DNA of 64,000 bases from DASSFG01 sp035550375. Lineage in GTDB: Bacteria > Planctomycetota > Planctomycetia > Pirellulales > JAICIG01. Positions 9,003 to 18,576 of this stretch are shown one piece after another. The first letter of the stretch is position 1. The number at the start of each line of letters is the position of its first letter. Made by a program: the position numbers and the translations under genes. The stretch lies in contig DASZPH010000130.1 of the NCBI GenBank assembly GCA_035550375.1, positions 1 to 64,000 on the forward strand. Reading direction: 5' to 3'. The notes beneath the pieces are model-generated. The model was given only the letters and a program-made list of their open reading frames with translations. It did no database searches and was not told the origin of the DNA.

Positions 9003-12000
9003 GTGCGAATCGAAACTTGGAGCATCCCCTCTGATCTGTTGAAGCAGGCGACTTCGACGCTGCTCGTGGCTGCCTGCCTTGCGGCCTTTCCACGCACCGC
9101 CTCGGCGGATTCGACGGCATCCACCGAGCAGGCGAACATCGACTTTTTTGAAAAGAAGGTTCGGCCGCTGTTCGTTTCTCGGTGCCAGAAGTGTCACGGC
9201 CCCCAACAACAGAAGGGTGGCCTCCGGCTCGATTCTCGGCGAGCCGTGATGGCCGGGGGCGAATTGGGAGAATCCGTCGTGCCGGGCCAGCCGGAGGAAA
9301 GCCTCCTCGTCTCGGCCGTTCGCTACGGCCCGACCGTTCAAATGCCGCCCGACGGCAAGCTGCCGGACGCCGACGTTGCTGTGCTCATCGAATGGGTCCG
9401 CCGCGGCGCACCCTGGCCCGACGACGACGCCGGCCCGGCCGTGGCCGCGCCGACCGGCGGGCCGCTCTTCTCCGACGAGCAGCGTTCGTTCTGGGCGTTT
9501 CAAGTGCCGGCCGATCGACCGCCGCCCGCAGTCCAGAACGAGAGCTGGCCCGTTTCGGCGCTCGACCGTTTCGTTCTCGCGCGGCTGGAATCGGCCGGCC
9601 TCGCCCCCGCCCCGCGGGCCGACAAGCGGACGTTGCTGCGTCGCGCCACCTTCGACCTCACCGGTCTGCCGCCAAGCCCCGAAGAAATTGACACCTTCCT
9701 CGCCGACGATTCGCCCGATGCGTTTGCCCAGGCGGTCGACCGGCTGTTGGCTTCGCCCGCTTACGGACAGCGTTGGGGACGGCACTGGCTCGACGTCGCG
9801 AGGTACGCCGATTCGAACGGTCTCGACGAGAACCTGGCTTACGTCAACGCCTATCGCTATCGCGACTACGTGGTTTCCGCCTTCAACCGCGACCTCCCCT
9901 ACGACCAGTTCGTCGTAGAGCAACTGGCGGGCGACCTCCTGCCGCCAAGCGGGGAGGAAGCCTTGGATTACGAGCGTCTCGCGGCCACCGGCCTTTTGAC
10001 CTTGGGGGCCAAAATGCTGGCTGAAGACGACCCGGTGAAGATGGAGATGGACATCATTGACGAACAGATCGACACGGTCGGCGTGGCACTCATGGGTATG
10101 ACGCTGGGATGCGCCCGCTGCCACGACCACAAGTTCGATCCGATCCCGTCCGCCGACTACTACTCGCTGGCGGGCATCTTCAAAAGCACCAAGACGATGG
10201 ACAATTTTAATGTTGTGGCGGTCTGGCACGAACGACCGCTCGCCGCGCCGGCGCAGGTGGCAGCCGTCGAAGCACACCGGCAGCGCGTTGCCGAGAAAAA
10301 GGCGTCCGTCGACCGGCTTGTGAAAACGGCCAGCGAGGAGTTGACGCTTGGTTTGCGGAGCGACGCCTGGCGATACCTGCAGGCCGCGGCCGAGTTGAGC
10401 CGGTCGGGCTTCTCGCTCAAGCCGCGGTCGTCGCAGCAAGCCGACCGGCAACCCGCGGGGAGCGTTGTCGTCGAGGCCGAAGATTTCACCCGCGGACAGG
10501 CGACGAAACTGTTCGACGGCTATGGCGCTGGCATCGGTGTCATCGCCAGTTTTTCTCCCGAACCAAGTTTTGCCGAATACGATGTTCAGCTCGCCCACGA
10601 GGGCGTCTATCAGATCGAGCTGCGCTATGCGGCCGCCGATGCTCGCCCCGTGCGGCTTTCGGTCGACGGCGCAGCGATCAAACCCGACGCGGCGAACCAG
10701 CGCACCGGTTCTTGGAACCCCGACACGCAAACCTGGTTTGCCGAGGCGCTCGTGGCCCTGTCGCCGGGCAAGCACACGCTGCGTCTTGAGCGTCGCGAAC
10801 CCTTCCCGCACTTCGATCGCCTGGCAATCGTTCCCGTCGCGCTGCCCGCGGGCATCGAGCCCCAGTGGTTTCGCGCGGCACCGGCCGAAGGTGATGCCGT
10901 GCGGCCGTTGCGTTGGGGCGTGCTCGAACGATGGCAAACCGCCCTCGTTCAAGCCAAGAACGACCCGCAGCACGCGCTGCACGCTTGGCACGTGTGGAAC
11001 TCGTCTCCCGACGACACAACGAACATAGACGCTCGATCGACAGCGTCGTCCCTGACGGCATCGGTGTTGCGAGAGCCGCCGCCCGGCAGCACGGGAGAGT
11101 TGGTTGCGCGTTACCGGGAACTGTTTGAACGGGCCGAGGCCGCCTGGGGCGAACTCCAGCGATCGCCGGGTGCAGAGAAACCACAGCGTCTCGACGATCC
11201 GGCGTTGGAAACGGCCCGGGCGTTTTTGCACGATGGGGGCGGCCCCTGTGCGGCTCCCTCGCCGCCCGAAACCTGGTTTCCGGCTGCCGCAAAATCACAA
11301 CTCACGGCGCTGCGAGACGAGCTTTCCCAGCTCGAACGCTCGGCCCCGCCCGCTTTGCCGCTGGCGATGGCCGTCGACGATCGCGAGGTGACGCCGGTGC
11401 GGGTACACATTCGGGGCAACCATCTGACTCAGGGGGCCGAAGTGCCGCGGCGGTTCCCGCGCATCATGGCCGGAGAAGAGCAGCCGCCCCTGCCGAGCAA
11501 CACCAGCGGCCGCCTGGAATTGGCCCGCTGGCTCACCCGCGCCGACCACCCATTGACGAGCCGGGTGATGGTCAACCGCGTCTGGCGGGGGCATTTCGGC
11601 GAGGGGCTTGTTCGCACGCCCGACAACTTCGGCCGGCTGGGCGAACGACCGACGCATCCCGACCTTCTCGACTGGCTCGCCCGCCGCTTCGTCGAAGATG
11701 GCTGGTCGTTGAAGTCTCTACACCGCAGAATCATGCTCTCGGCTACTTACCAGATGAGCAGCGCCTACGACGCTCGGGCCGCCGAGATCGATCCGGACAA
11801 CCGGCTCTTGTGGCGGGTGGACCGTCGCCGGCTTGAAGCTGAGGCGGTGCGCGACGCGATTCTGGCCACCAGCGGCCGGCTCGATCGTGCGGTCGGCGGC
11901 TCGCTGCTGGCCGCCAGTCCGCGGCAGTATGTGGCCAGCACAACCTCCGTGGACAGCACGCAGTACGACAGCTTCCGCCGCAGCATCTATCTGCCGGTCA

Positions 12001-12386
12001 TTCGCAGCGCCCTGTACGACGTGTTCCAGGCGTTCGATTTCGCCGAGCCGAGTGTCCCCAACGGGAGCCGCGCCGCAACCACGGTCGCCCCCCAGGCCCT
12101 GTTCATGATGAACGGGCCGCTTGTGATCGCCGAGACCACGCACCTCGCCGACGAGCTTCTGCGTCAGATAGCGACAGACGACGCTGCCCGCGTGCAGTCG
12201 CTTTACCGTCGCGCTTTTGCCCGTCCTGCCGACGGGACCGAGGTCGCCCGCGCCTTGCAATTCGTGGGCGAGTTGGAGTCGAATACCGCGTGGCAGGCGC
12301 TTTCGCCGACCGAGCGCCGCCGGAAGGCCTGGCAGAGCCTGTGCCGCGTCGTCCTGTCGTCGAATGAGTTCATCTACCTCGAGTAA
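9003..12386 (+). CDS. PSCyt1/DUF1549/DUF1553 cytochrome-type exported protein with an internal carbohydrate-binding-like domain
   Basis: This 1127-residue exported protein is of the planctomycete-specific PSCyt1-PSCyt2(DUF1549)-PSD1(DUF1553) architecture. The start is GTG. A signal peptide spans about residues 1-36. A c-type heme motif CQKCH occurs at 61-65 in the PSCyt1 domain, and a second (CARCH) lies within DUF1549 near residue 370. Between DUF1549 and DUF1553, about residues 488-610, is a beta-rich segment beginning VVVEAEDF and ending near HFDRLAIVPV. It resembles carbohydrate-binding module family 6 style domains. The DUF1553 region covers the last third (for example LTSRVMVNRVW). Function is unknown; polysaccharide or sulfated-glycan handling is a common suggestion. 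The DUF1501 gene begins 6 bp downstream, the usual operon partner. Confidence 0.9.
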   Translation: MRIETWSIPSDLLKQATSTLLVAACLAAFPRTASADSTASTEQANIDFFEKKVRPLFVSRCQKCHGPQQQKGGLRLDSRRAVMAGGELGESVVPGQPEESLLVSAVRYGPTVQMPPDGKLPDADVAVLIEWVRRGAPWPDDDAGPAVAAPTGGPLFSDEQRSFWAFQVPADRPPPAVQNESWPVSALDRFVLARLESAGLAPAPRADKRTLLRRATFDLTGLPPSPEEIDTFLADDSPDAFAQAVDRLLASPAYGQRWGRHWLDVARYADSNGLDENLAYVNAYRYRDYVVSAFNRDLPYDQFVVEQLAGDLLPPSGEEALDYERLAATGLLTLGAKMLAEDDPVKMEMDIIDEQIDTVGVALMGMTLGCARCHDHKFDPIPSADYYSLAGIFKSTKTMDNFNVVAVWHERPLAAPAQVAAVEAHRQRVAEKKASVDRLVKTASEELTLGLRSDAWRYLQAAAELSRSGFSLKPRSSQQADRQPAGSVVVEAEDFTRGQATKLFDGYGAGIGVIASFSPEPSFAEYDVQLAHEGVYQIELRYAAADARPVRLSVDGAAIKPDAANQRTGSWNPDTQTWFAEALVALSPGKHTLRLERREPFPHFDRLAIVPVALPAGIEPQWFRAAPAEGDAVRPLRWGVLERWQTALVQAKNDPQHALHAWHVWNSSPDDTTNIDARSTASSLTASVLREPPPGSTGELVARYRELFERAEAAWGELQRSPGAEKPQRLDDPALETARAFLHDGGGPCAAPSPPETWFPAAAKSQLTALRDELSQLERSAPPALPLAMAVDDREVTPVRVHIRGNHLTQGAEVPRRFPRIMAGEEQPPLPSNTSGRLELARWLTRADHPLTSRVMVNRVWRGHFGEGLVRTPDNFGRLGERPTHPDLLDWLARRFVEDGWSLKSLHRRIMLSATYQMSSAYDARAAEIDPDNRLLWRVDRRRLEAEAVRDAILATSGRLDRAVGGSLLAASPRQYVASTTSVDSTQYDSFRRSIYLPVIRSALYDVFQAFDFAEPSVPNGSRAATTVAPQALFMMNGPLVIAETTHLADELLRQIATDDAARVQSLYRRAFARPADGTEVARALQFVGELESNTAWQALSPTERRRKAWQSLCRVVLSSNEFIYLE

Positions 12387-12392
12387 AGCGGC

Positions 12393-13808
12393 ATGAGTTG
12401 CGACTGCAACCGCTTCACGCCCGTTTTTTCGCGCCGCGATCTGCTGCGTGTCTCCGCCGCCGGATTCGGCAGCCTGGCGTTATCCGGGCTGCTGGCGGAT
12501 AACGCCAGGGGAACGGGCCCGGGTCCGTTGGCGCCCCGCCCGCCGCACTTCGCCCCGCGCGCCAGGCGAGTCGTGTTTCTGTTCATGCATGGCGGCCCGT
12601 CGCACATCGACACCTTCGACTACAAACCTCTTCTCGCCCGCGACCACGGCAAACCGCTCCCTTTTGCCAAGCCTCGCGTCGTTTCCGCCGAGACCGGCAA
12701 CCTCTTGAAAAGTCCTTGGTCGTTCCGCCAGCACGGCGAGTGCGGGGCGTGGGTGAGCGAGCTTTTTCCCCACGTTGGCGGCGTGGTTGACGACCTGTGC
12801 ATGATCCACTCCATGCACGGCTCGAACTCTCGCCACGGCGGCGCCTTGCTGGAACTGCATACGGGGAGCGACACGTTCGTTCGCCCCAGCATGGGTTCGT
12901 GGATCACCTACGGCCTGGGCTCAGAGAACGAAGACCTGCCCGGCTTCATTACCGTCTGCCCCACGCTGACGCACGGCGGCGTGAACAATTGGAGCTCGGC
13001 TTTTCTCCCGGCCGCCTACCAAGGCACGCCGCTGGGCAACGCCAGCGTGGCGTCCGATCGCGCCAAGATTCCCTTTATCGACAACCACGATACGCCCCGC
13101 GAAGTGCAGCGCGCCGAGCTTGATCTGTTGCGAGAGATGAACCTGGCTCACCTGTCGGCGGCCGGCCCCGACGCGGCGCTCGAGGGCCGTATCGAGTCGT
13201 TCGAGCTGGCGTTTCGGATGCAAACCGCGGCACCCGAGCTGCAAGAGATCTCGGACGAGACCGAGGCGACTCGCCGGCTCTATGGCCTCGACAACGACGT
13301 CACGCGAAACTTCGGCCGGCAGTGCTTGATGGCACGGCGGTTCGCCGAGCGAGGCGTGCGCTACGTTCAGGTGACGCACAGTTACAAGTGGGACCAGCAC
13401 GGCGAGTTGAAAAGCGGGCATGCCCGCAACGCGCTGGAGGTCGATCTTCCGATCGCGGGCCTGATCCGAGACCTCAAGCAGCGTGGGCTGCTCGAAGACA
13501 CGCTCGTCTTGTGGGGAGGCGAATTCGGCCGCACGCCGACCGCGCAGGGCAGCGACGGCCGCGACCACAACCCGCAAGGCTTTACGATGTGGCTGGCGGG
13601 CGGGGGAGTGAAAGCGGGGTTCCGCTACGGCGCCACCGACGATTACGGCTATTATTCGGTTGTGGACAAGGTCCATTTCCACGACCTGCACGCCACGATC
13701 CTGCACCTTTTGGGTCTCGACCACACGCGGCTTACCTATCGCCACGCCGGCCGCGATTTCCGCTTGACCGATGTCTCAGGGCGAGTGGTCGAAGAGATTA
13801 TTGCCTGA
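12393..13808 (+). CDS. Tat-exported DUF1501 protein, partner of the PSCyt/DUF1553 gene
   Basis: This 471-residue protein has a Tat motif FSRRDLLRV (about 11-19) and a hydrophobic core. The DUF1501 landmarks FMHGGPSHIDTFD, YVQVTHSYKWDQH and GGEFGRTPTAQG are present. It lies 6 bp after the DUF1549/DUF1553 gene on the same strand, so co-transcription is near certain. Across planctomycetes these two families occur as gene pairs and are thought to act together outside the cytoplasmic membrane, though the reaction is not established. It is more distant from the two DUF1501 proteins at the start of the window than they are from one another. Confidence 0.92.
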   Translation: MSCDCNRFTPVFSRRDLLRVSAAGFGSLALSGLLADNARGTGPGPLAPRPPHFAPRARRVVFLFMHGGPSHIDTFDYKPLLARDHGKPLPFAKPRVVSAETGNLLKSPWSFRQHGECGAWVSELFPHVGGVVDDLCMIHSMHGSNSRHGGALLELHTGSDTFVRPSMGSWITYGLGSENEDLPGFITVCPTLTHGGVNNWSSAFLPAAYQGTPLGNASVASDRAKIPFIDNHDTPREVQRAELDLLREMNLAHLSAAGPDAALEGRIESFELAFRMQTAAPELQEISDETEATRRLYGLDNDVTRNFGRQCLMARRFAERGVRYVQVTHSYKWDQHGELKSGHARNALEVDLPIAGLIRDLKQRGLLEDTLVLWGGEFGRTPTAQGSDGRDHNPQGFTMWLAGGGVKAGFRYGATDDYGYYSVVDKVHFHDLHATILHLLGLDHTRLTYRHAGRDFRLTDVSGRVVEEIIA

Positions 13809-14019
13809 GCCCGAATCAGGAAGCGCCGACCAAGCGCGCCTGTTGCTTGGCCACGCCGATTCGGGCAATCGTCCTGCTGTCGAATGGCAGGAAGTCGTGT
13901 TCGACGCCGTCCGAGAAGATGACGCCGGAACTGGGCATCAATGACTCGGTAATCATTTTCGGCAGAAATGGGCGGTTTGCCTCTTGCCCGCCGCTCTCCG
14001 TCACCTCATGCTGACGGGC

Positions 14020-15024
14020 ATGGCGCCCCCACTCCCCAGACGGATGCCGCTCGCGAAGCCGAAACGGGGCTGGTTGCAGTTCTCGATACGCACGATGCTG
14101 GCGGTGGTGAGCGCCGCATGCGTGGGCTTGAGCCTGTGGGTTGTCCCGGCCGAGCGGCAACGGCGGGCCGTGGCCGCCATGGAGGTGCTTGGCGGAGACG
14201 TAGTCTACGTTCAGCGTGACCAACTAACACGCGAGGCCTTCCCCGTCAACCTTCTGCGGCGCTGGCTGCCGCAAGATTACTTCGACGGGGTCACGGATGT
14301 TTATCTCCCTGATACGGAGATCACGGACGCCGGGCTGTCTGACCTGCGAGGGCTGACGGGTCTGCAGGGGCTCAACCTCAGCGGCACCCGGGTCACGGAC
14401 GGCGGGTTGTCCAGCTTACACGGGCTCACGAGCCTGCAGGTGCTTTGGCTGTACGACACGCAGGTGACGGATGCTGGGCTGGCCCATTTGCAAGGGCTCA
14501 GCGGCCTGCAGCAGTTGTCGCTTGGCCACACTCGGGTGACCGACGCCGGGCTAGTCCGCTTAAAAGGGCTCACCCGCCTGCGATGCCTTTTTCTCGACAG
14601 TCCTCGGGTGACGGACTCCGGGTTGGTTCACTTGCGTGGGTTGGCCGGTCTGCAAATCCTTGGCCTCGAGAACACTCACGTCGCGGATGCCGGGCTGGCT
14701 CACTTGGGAGGGCTGACGGGGCTCCAATCGCTTTGGCTCGGCGGCACGCAGGTGACGGATGCCGGGCTGGCCCATTTGCAAGGACTCACCAGCCTTCAAC
14801 AGTTGTCGCTCAACCATACCCGTGTGACCGATGCCGGGCTAATCCACTTGAAAGGACTAACTGGCCTGCAATGGCTTTCTCTGGACGGCACCCAGGTGAC
14901 GGACGCGGGCTTGGGTCACTTGCGAGGGCTGCCCCACCTGCACACGGTTTTTCTTTGGCACACTGAGGTGACGGAGGCAGGCCGGGCGCAACTCAAAAAG
15001 TCTTTGCCCCGCTGCCAGATGTAA
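14020..15024 (+). CDS. membrane-anchored leucine-rich-repeat protein (10 repeats)
   Basis: The protein has about 334 residues from the ATG at 14020. Alternative starts are TTG 13984, ATG 14008 and ATG 14044, and none has a convincing ribosome-binding site. A basic stretch and the motif WLQFSIRTM precede one transmembrane segment (about 20-40). Ten 24-residue leucine-rich repeats follow, each with a core like VTDAGLxHLxGLxxLQxLxL. This is the ribonuclease-inhibitor/GALA-like type common in planctomycetes. The anchor probably places the LRR domain outside the membrane for protein binding; that is inference. The repeats are very similar in DNA: blocks beginning at 14461 and 14749 lie exactly 288 bp apart (four repeats), indicating internal duplication. 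Confidence 0.8.
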   Translation: MAPPLPRRMPLAKPKRGWLQFSIRTMLAVVSAACVGLSLWVVPAERQRRAVAAMEVLGGDVVYVQRDQLTREAFPVNLLRRWLPQDYFDGVTDVYLPDTEITDAGLSDLRGLTGLQGLNLSGTRVTDGGLSSLHGLTSLQVLWLYDTQVTDAGLAHLQGLSGLQQLSLGHTRVTDAGLVRLKGLTRLRCLFLDSPRVTDSGLVHLRGLAGLQILGLENTHVADAGLAHLGGLTGLQSLWLGGTQVTDAGLAHLQGLTSLQQLSLNHTRVTDAGLIHLKGLTGLQWLSLDGTQVTDAGLGHLRGLPHLHTVFLWHTEVTEAGRAQLKKSLPRCQM

Positions 15025-15039
15025 CCGGAACGTCAAAGA

Positions 15040-15624
15040 TCAACGGCCAGGCTGCGCGGCGAGCGTGTCTCCGGCGCTCAGTTCTGCCTTGCGTCCCGCC
15101 ATCTTCATCGGGCTACGACGAGCAAACCGCCGATCGAAGACCAGCCCGACGAGGCTGCCGCCGAATGCGCCCAGAAACAGGCCAAGCAAACCCAACATGC
15201 CCAACATCCCGGCGGCCGCCTCAAGAACCCAGCGATGTTCGATGTAGACAAAATCGGCCAGCGAAACATCGTGGCGCTGTGCCTCGACGGTCACGAGCGA
15301 CGTAAGCAATGGCACGACGATCTGCACCATAAACAGCAGGCCGAAGAGGGCGCCTCGCCAGGCCGCTGGCAAGACATGACGGCGTCCCGCTTGGCTCCTC
15401 TCGCACGGGTCCCGCTGATCGAGGCGGCACCGCGAGCGGGCCGTGAAGAACGCCGCGTACGCGGCCGTGCAGGCAAGCATGTTAAAAAACAACGCCGCGC
15501 TGGGGCTGTTCCGTGCGAGCTGCTCGCGCACGAAAACGGTCGAGAGAAACAGCGGGCTCACCCACAAGGGCAATATCAGCAGCGACGGAAGGCCGAAGCG
15601 AAATCGTCTGACCGATTCTTGCAT
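15040..15624 (-). CDS. small multi-pass membrane protein, unknown function
   Basis: The 194-residue protein has an N-terminal motif FRFGLPSLLILPLW resembling the FSLRTLL membrane entry motif of neighbouring LRR proteins. Three or four hydrophobic segments follow (about 12-32, 45-62, 88-112 and 130-162). The C-terminus is basic. I recognise no domain. It converges with the LRR gene that ends 15 bp away. Codon use and continuous hydrophobic patterning support a real gene; function unknown. Confidence 0.65.
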   Translation of the reverse strand: MQESVRRFRFGLPSLLILPLWVSPLFLSTVFVREQLARNSPSAALFFNMLACTAAYAAFFTARSRCRLDQRDPCERSQAGRRHVLPAAWRGALFGLLFMVQIVVPLLTSLVTVEAQRHDVSLADFVYIEHRWVLEAAAGMLGMLGLLGLFLGAFGGSLVGLVFDRRFARRSPMKMAGRKAELSAGDTLAAQPGR

Positions 15625-15761
15625 TCGTCTATTAGAGCAGGTGTTCCATGCTGCGAGAATTATCCGTCCTCAAGGGGAATAGAGTCACGTAAGGCTGGCC
15701 CAAAAAAAGCCCCGTTGCCTGAAATCCTGTTGTACACTAGCCTCCCCTTCACGAGGAGACG

Positions 15762-16214
15762 ATGGTGACCTGGCCTGTCTTACGACCACGATTCAGCCCG
15801 CGATTCCCGCTCGCCCTGACGGCTGTGGTGGCGGTCTGGTGCGCGAACTATCGAATCCAAAGTCAACGCGCCCACGACGAACAGAAGGCGCTTTTGGTCT
15901 TGTCGAAGAGCGGTGCTCGAGTGCTAGCCGCTCGAGGTCCTCGCCCCGCTTGGATGAAATACGCCGCTGGCCCCATCTTTCACCAGGCCCAATACGATGT
16001 GCGGTTGCCCGCAGATGGCCTGACCGAGCGGAACGTCGTGCTGCTCGCGCAGGTTCCCAATCTCCGTGGGTTGGAGCTTACTGCAAGCAGCGACGGACCG
16101 GGGCTGGACGCCCTCAAGTTGCGATTGCCCGGCTGCCGCATTAGGCTGGCATCGCGATCGCCGCCAAGCAAGACGAAGGGCATCGCTGCACGTCAGGCCT
16201 CCGTCGTGCGATAG
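15762..16214 (+). CDS. small hypothetical protein with N-terminal membrane segment
   Basis: The 150-residue product starts at an ATG preceded by GAGGAGACG, a good Shine-Dalgarno. One hydrophobic segment lies near residues 14-30. The rest (for example LLAQVPNLRGLELTAS) resembles the single LRR-like motif seen in planctomycete proteins related to the LRR genes nearby. The C-terminus after residue 130 is basic and poorly structured and may run beyond the natural end. It could be a shortened relative of the LRR family. No function assigned. Confidence 0.5.
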   Translation: MVTWPVLRPRFSPRFPLALTAVVAVWCANYRIQSQRAHDEQKALLVLSKSGARVLAARGPRPAWMKYAAGPIFHQAQYDVRLPADGLTERNVVLLAQVPNLRGLELTASSDGPGLDALKLRLPGCRIRLASRSPPSKTKGIAARQASVVR

Positions 16215-16376
16215 GACGTCGACCGCGTCCCGCGAGGCTAAGGTTCCCGTAGCACCGCCTGCGGCTCACCTGCATCCGAATAGAGAAGAGAGAGGTCCGC
16301 CTTTGACCACGCTCAGTACTTCTCGAACCACAGTCCCGACGCCTTTGAGAAGGAGCGGCTGAAAGCGCTTGGGGAT

Positions 16377-17102
16377 ATGCTCAATCCGATCACCGACGAC
16401 CGGCTGGCGCAAGTGCCCATTTCCGGCGGCTGGAAATGCCTGGAGGTCGGAGCTGGCGAGGGGCACGTCGCGAAGTCGATCGCCGCCCGAATTGGCGACG
16501 GAAAGGTTGTGGCCACCGACATCAACCCGCGGTTCCTCGATCAAGATATGCCGAACATCGAAATCCGTCGTCACGACATCCTGCACGACGACTTGGAGAT
16601 CGATCACTACGACCTCGTCCATTGCCGCATGGTTCTGATGCACTTGCCCGATCCTACGACTGCCGTGAAGCGCATGAGCGCCGCCCTGCGCCCCGGCGGA
16701 TGGATCTTCATCGAGGAAGGGGACATGGGCCTGCTCGGTCCGGCCGACCCTGGCCATCCGCGAGCGGCCAATTTTCAGCAGGTCACACGGGCCATCGCCG
16801 ATGCCGTCGCCGCGTCGCGTCTGATTGATTCGTATTTCGGGCGGCGCGTGCGTAGCGTGCTCGAACAAGGTGGCTTCAGCGACGTGCGGCACGAAGGAAG
16901 AGTCCCCCTGATTCGCGGTGGAGAGCCGGGCGCCCGCTTTTTCCAACTGAGCGGCCAGGTCGTCGGTCCGAAGCTGATCGAGGCCGGTTTTGTCGACGAG
17001 CTTCAATTCGCCGACCATCAAGCGGCATACGATGATCCCAGCTTCACGTTCGTAGGAATGACGAATTTCGCGGCCTGGGGCCGCAAGGCGACGACCGGCT
17101 AG
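16377..17102 (+). CDS. class I SAM-dependent methyltransferase, 5' end uncertain
   Basis: The 241-residue frame shows methyltransferase motif I (CLEVGAGEG), an acidic residue ending strand 2 (VVATDINPRF) and a post-motif DLVHCRMVLMHL segment typical of small-molecule methyltransferases. The same frame stays open upstream to the TAG at 16281. The codons at 16302-16376 read FDHAQYFSNHSPDAFEKERL, which looks like the normal helical N-terminus of this family, yet no ATG, GTG or TTG occurs there. Either initiation uses an unusual codon or the true start has been lost by mutation or a frameshift. The substrate is unknown and the neighbours do not suggest a pathway. Confidence 0.75.
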   Translation: MLNPITDDRLAQVPISGGWKCLEVGAGEGHVAKSIAARIGDGKVVATDINPRFLDQDMPNIEIRRHDILHDDLEIDHYDLVHCRMVLMHLPDPTTAVKRMSAALRPGGWIFIEEGDMGLLGPADPGHPRAANFQQVTRAIADAVAASRLIDSYFGRRVRSVLEQGGFSDVRHEGRVPLIRGGEPGARFFQLSGQVVGPKLIEAGFVDELQFADHQAAYDDPSFTFVGMTNFAAWGRKATTG

Positions 17103-17124
17103 GTGGGCCGCTGCAGGGGTGCGA

Positions 17125-18576
17125 CTACTTCTCTTCCTCTGTCTCGGTTTTTTCTATCTCGACCTCCACGCTTCCCCCACGCAACGTGACGATCTTCGTC
17201 TGACCGCCCGCCTCAATTCGATACCTGCCTGGCGGCGCACCGGCGAACTCGAAACGACCTTCCGCATCCGTGTTCATGCCGCCGCCCCAGGTGCCGATGC
17301 CGCCCCAGGTGTCGGGCGTCTTTCCTTCCTGGTTCAGCGACACCGCCGAGCCCGCCAGGGGTTTGCCCCCCTCGGTAAGCCTGCCGCGAATCGTCCCAGT
17401 ACGGACCATCCTGATCTCGATCGGCTCGCCAGGCACCGCCAGCAACTCGCCCAGCGGCGTGTGGTAGTAGCGTTCCTTGCGGTACGAGAGTTGCGCAAAT
17501 CCCATGGGCAAGTCGCGCAACTCAAAACGCCCCTCGCGATCGGTCTCAGCCTTACGGTAGGCCGCGCCTGCGTAGCCCCGTCCGTCGATGGCCAGCGCCG
17601 TCGTCGTGCTGACGATGACGCCCGCCAGCGGCTCGCCCTGATCATCCAGCACGCGGCCCAAAATGGCGGCCTGCGGTGACAATTCCACGTCGATCGGTCG
17701 ATAGGCCGGCTGCTCGTCGTGTCCAAGCGAAACGGCGCGCGACGCAAAGCCGTCGGCGCGAATGTTCAGGGCGAGAACCCCCGCATCGAGGTTGTCGAGC
17801 CGGTAGTTGCCGTCGCCATCGGTAACAGCGCTGGCCACCTTCTCCACCTCGTAGCCCCCCTGCGGACGCGCGACCGACCTGACCGCTTCGACCGCGGCGC
17901 CGGCAATCGGCTTGCCCGTGCGGATGTCCGTCACGCGGCCGGCAAACGCGCTTGCGGCGTCGGCCTGGTCGGCCGCGGCCGATCGACGCTCGTCTCGCAC
18001 CGTGACACTGTCGGGCAGTTCGACCTGGGCAAAGTCGATGTTTCCCAGGCCAACGTAAAGATCGACGCGGGGCGGATCGACCGGTCGGCGAAACTCCCTC
18101 TGGTCGCTGGCGAAGGTGGTGCGCGGGTCGTTGTACAGACGGTGCCAGCTTTCCGGCCGCCAGACCGTAAACGTCCAGTCAACGCGCGCCTGCGGCTGGG
18201 CTTCGCCCGGCGGCTTCTGGTGATCTTGCAGCCAAAAGCTCTCATGGGGGCCGTCATGGACGACAAGTTCCAGCTTGCGAGACTTGATCTGCGCGAATTT
18301 GGCCAGCGCCTTGTTGAAGGCCGCCGTGTCCTTCTCGCGGTAGAGATAGACGTACCTGCCGCCTCCGAACGGCGGCCCCTCCCACCATCCGACGCGAGAT
18401 TGCAGGTTCGCGACTTCCAACGAGCCGTTCGGCCAGCCCGCGTCGTGAACCGGGTCGTTGCCGAATCCTCCCGTGATGAGGGCTTCGCACCGGTGCGTCG
18501 CGGCGAGACTGATGGCCGTCGTGATCACGCCGATCACAATGCGGGGGTTGAAAAACGCGCGTTTTCTCGTGCGCAT
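17125..18576 (-). CDS. exported carboxypeptidase-regulatory-like domain protein
   Basis: The 483-residue protein has an N-terminal hydrophobic segment (about 12-30) that is probably a signal peptide or anchor. Residues about 30-190 form a domain I do not recognise (for example GRYVYLYREKDTAAF). Three beta-sandwich repeats of the CarboxypepD_reg / Cna-B-like type follow: FAGRVTDIRTGKPIAGA, ILGRVLDDQGEPLAG and IRGRLTEGGKPLAGS. Such domains are common in planctomycete secreted proteins and are structural rather than catalytic. The ATG is preceded by GGAG at about 8 nt. It converges with the methyltransferase gene, leaving 22 bp between stops. Confidence 0.8.
   Translation of the reverse strand: MRTRKRAFFNPRIVIGVITTAISLAATHRCEALITGGFGNDPVHDAGWPNGSLEVANLQSRVGWWEGPPFGGGRYVYLYREKDTAAFNKALAKFAQIKSRKLELVVHDGPHESFWLQDHQKPPGEAQPQARVDWTFTVWRPESWHRLYNDPRTTFASDQREFRRPVDPPRVDLYVGLGNIDFAQVELPDSVTVRDERRSAAADQADAASAFAGRVTDIRTGKPIAGAAVEAVRSVARPQGGYEVEKVASAVTDGDGNYRLDNLDAGVLALNIRADGFASRAVSLGHDEQPAYRPIDVELSPQAAILGRVLDDQGEPLAGVIVSTTTALAIDGRGYAGAAYRKAETDREGRFELRDLPMGFAQLSYRKERYYHTPLGELLAVPGEPIEIRMVRTGTIRGRLTEGGKPLAGSAVSLNQEGKTPDTWGGIGTWGGGMNTDAEGRFEFAGAPPGRYRIEAGGQTKIVTLRGGSVEVEIEKTETEEEK

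Noticed and set aside
8931..11231. 766-codon open frame on the minus strand
   Set aside because: It lies fully antisense to the PSCyt/DUF1553 gene, which has clear family motifs. The antisense product has no motifs and is a high-GC codon-bias shadow.
14301..14966. Regular 72-bp repeats that could look like a CRISPR or satellite array
   Set aside because: They encode leucine-rich repeats in frame, with no spacers of the CRISPR kind and no cas genes.
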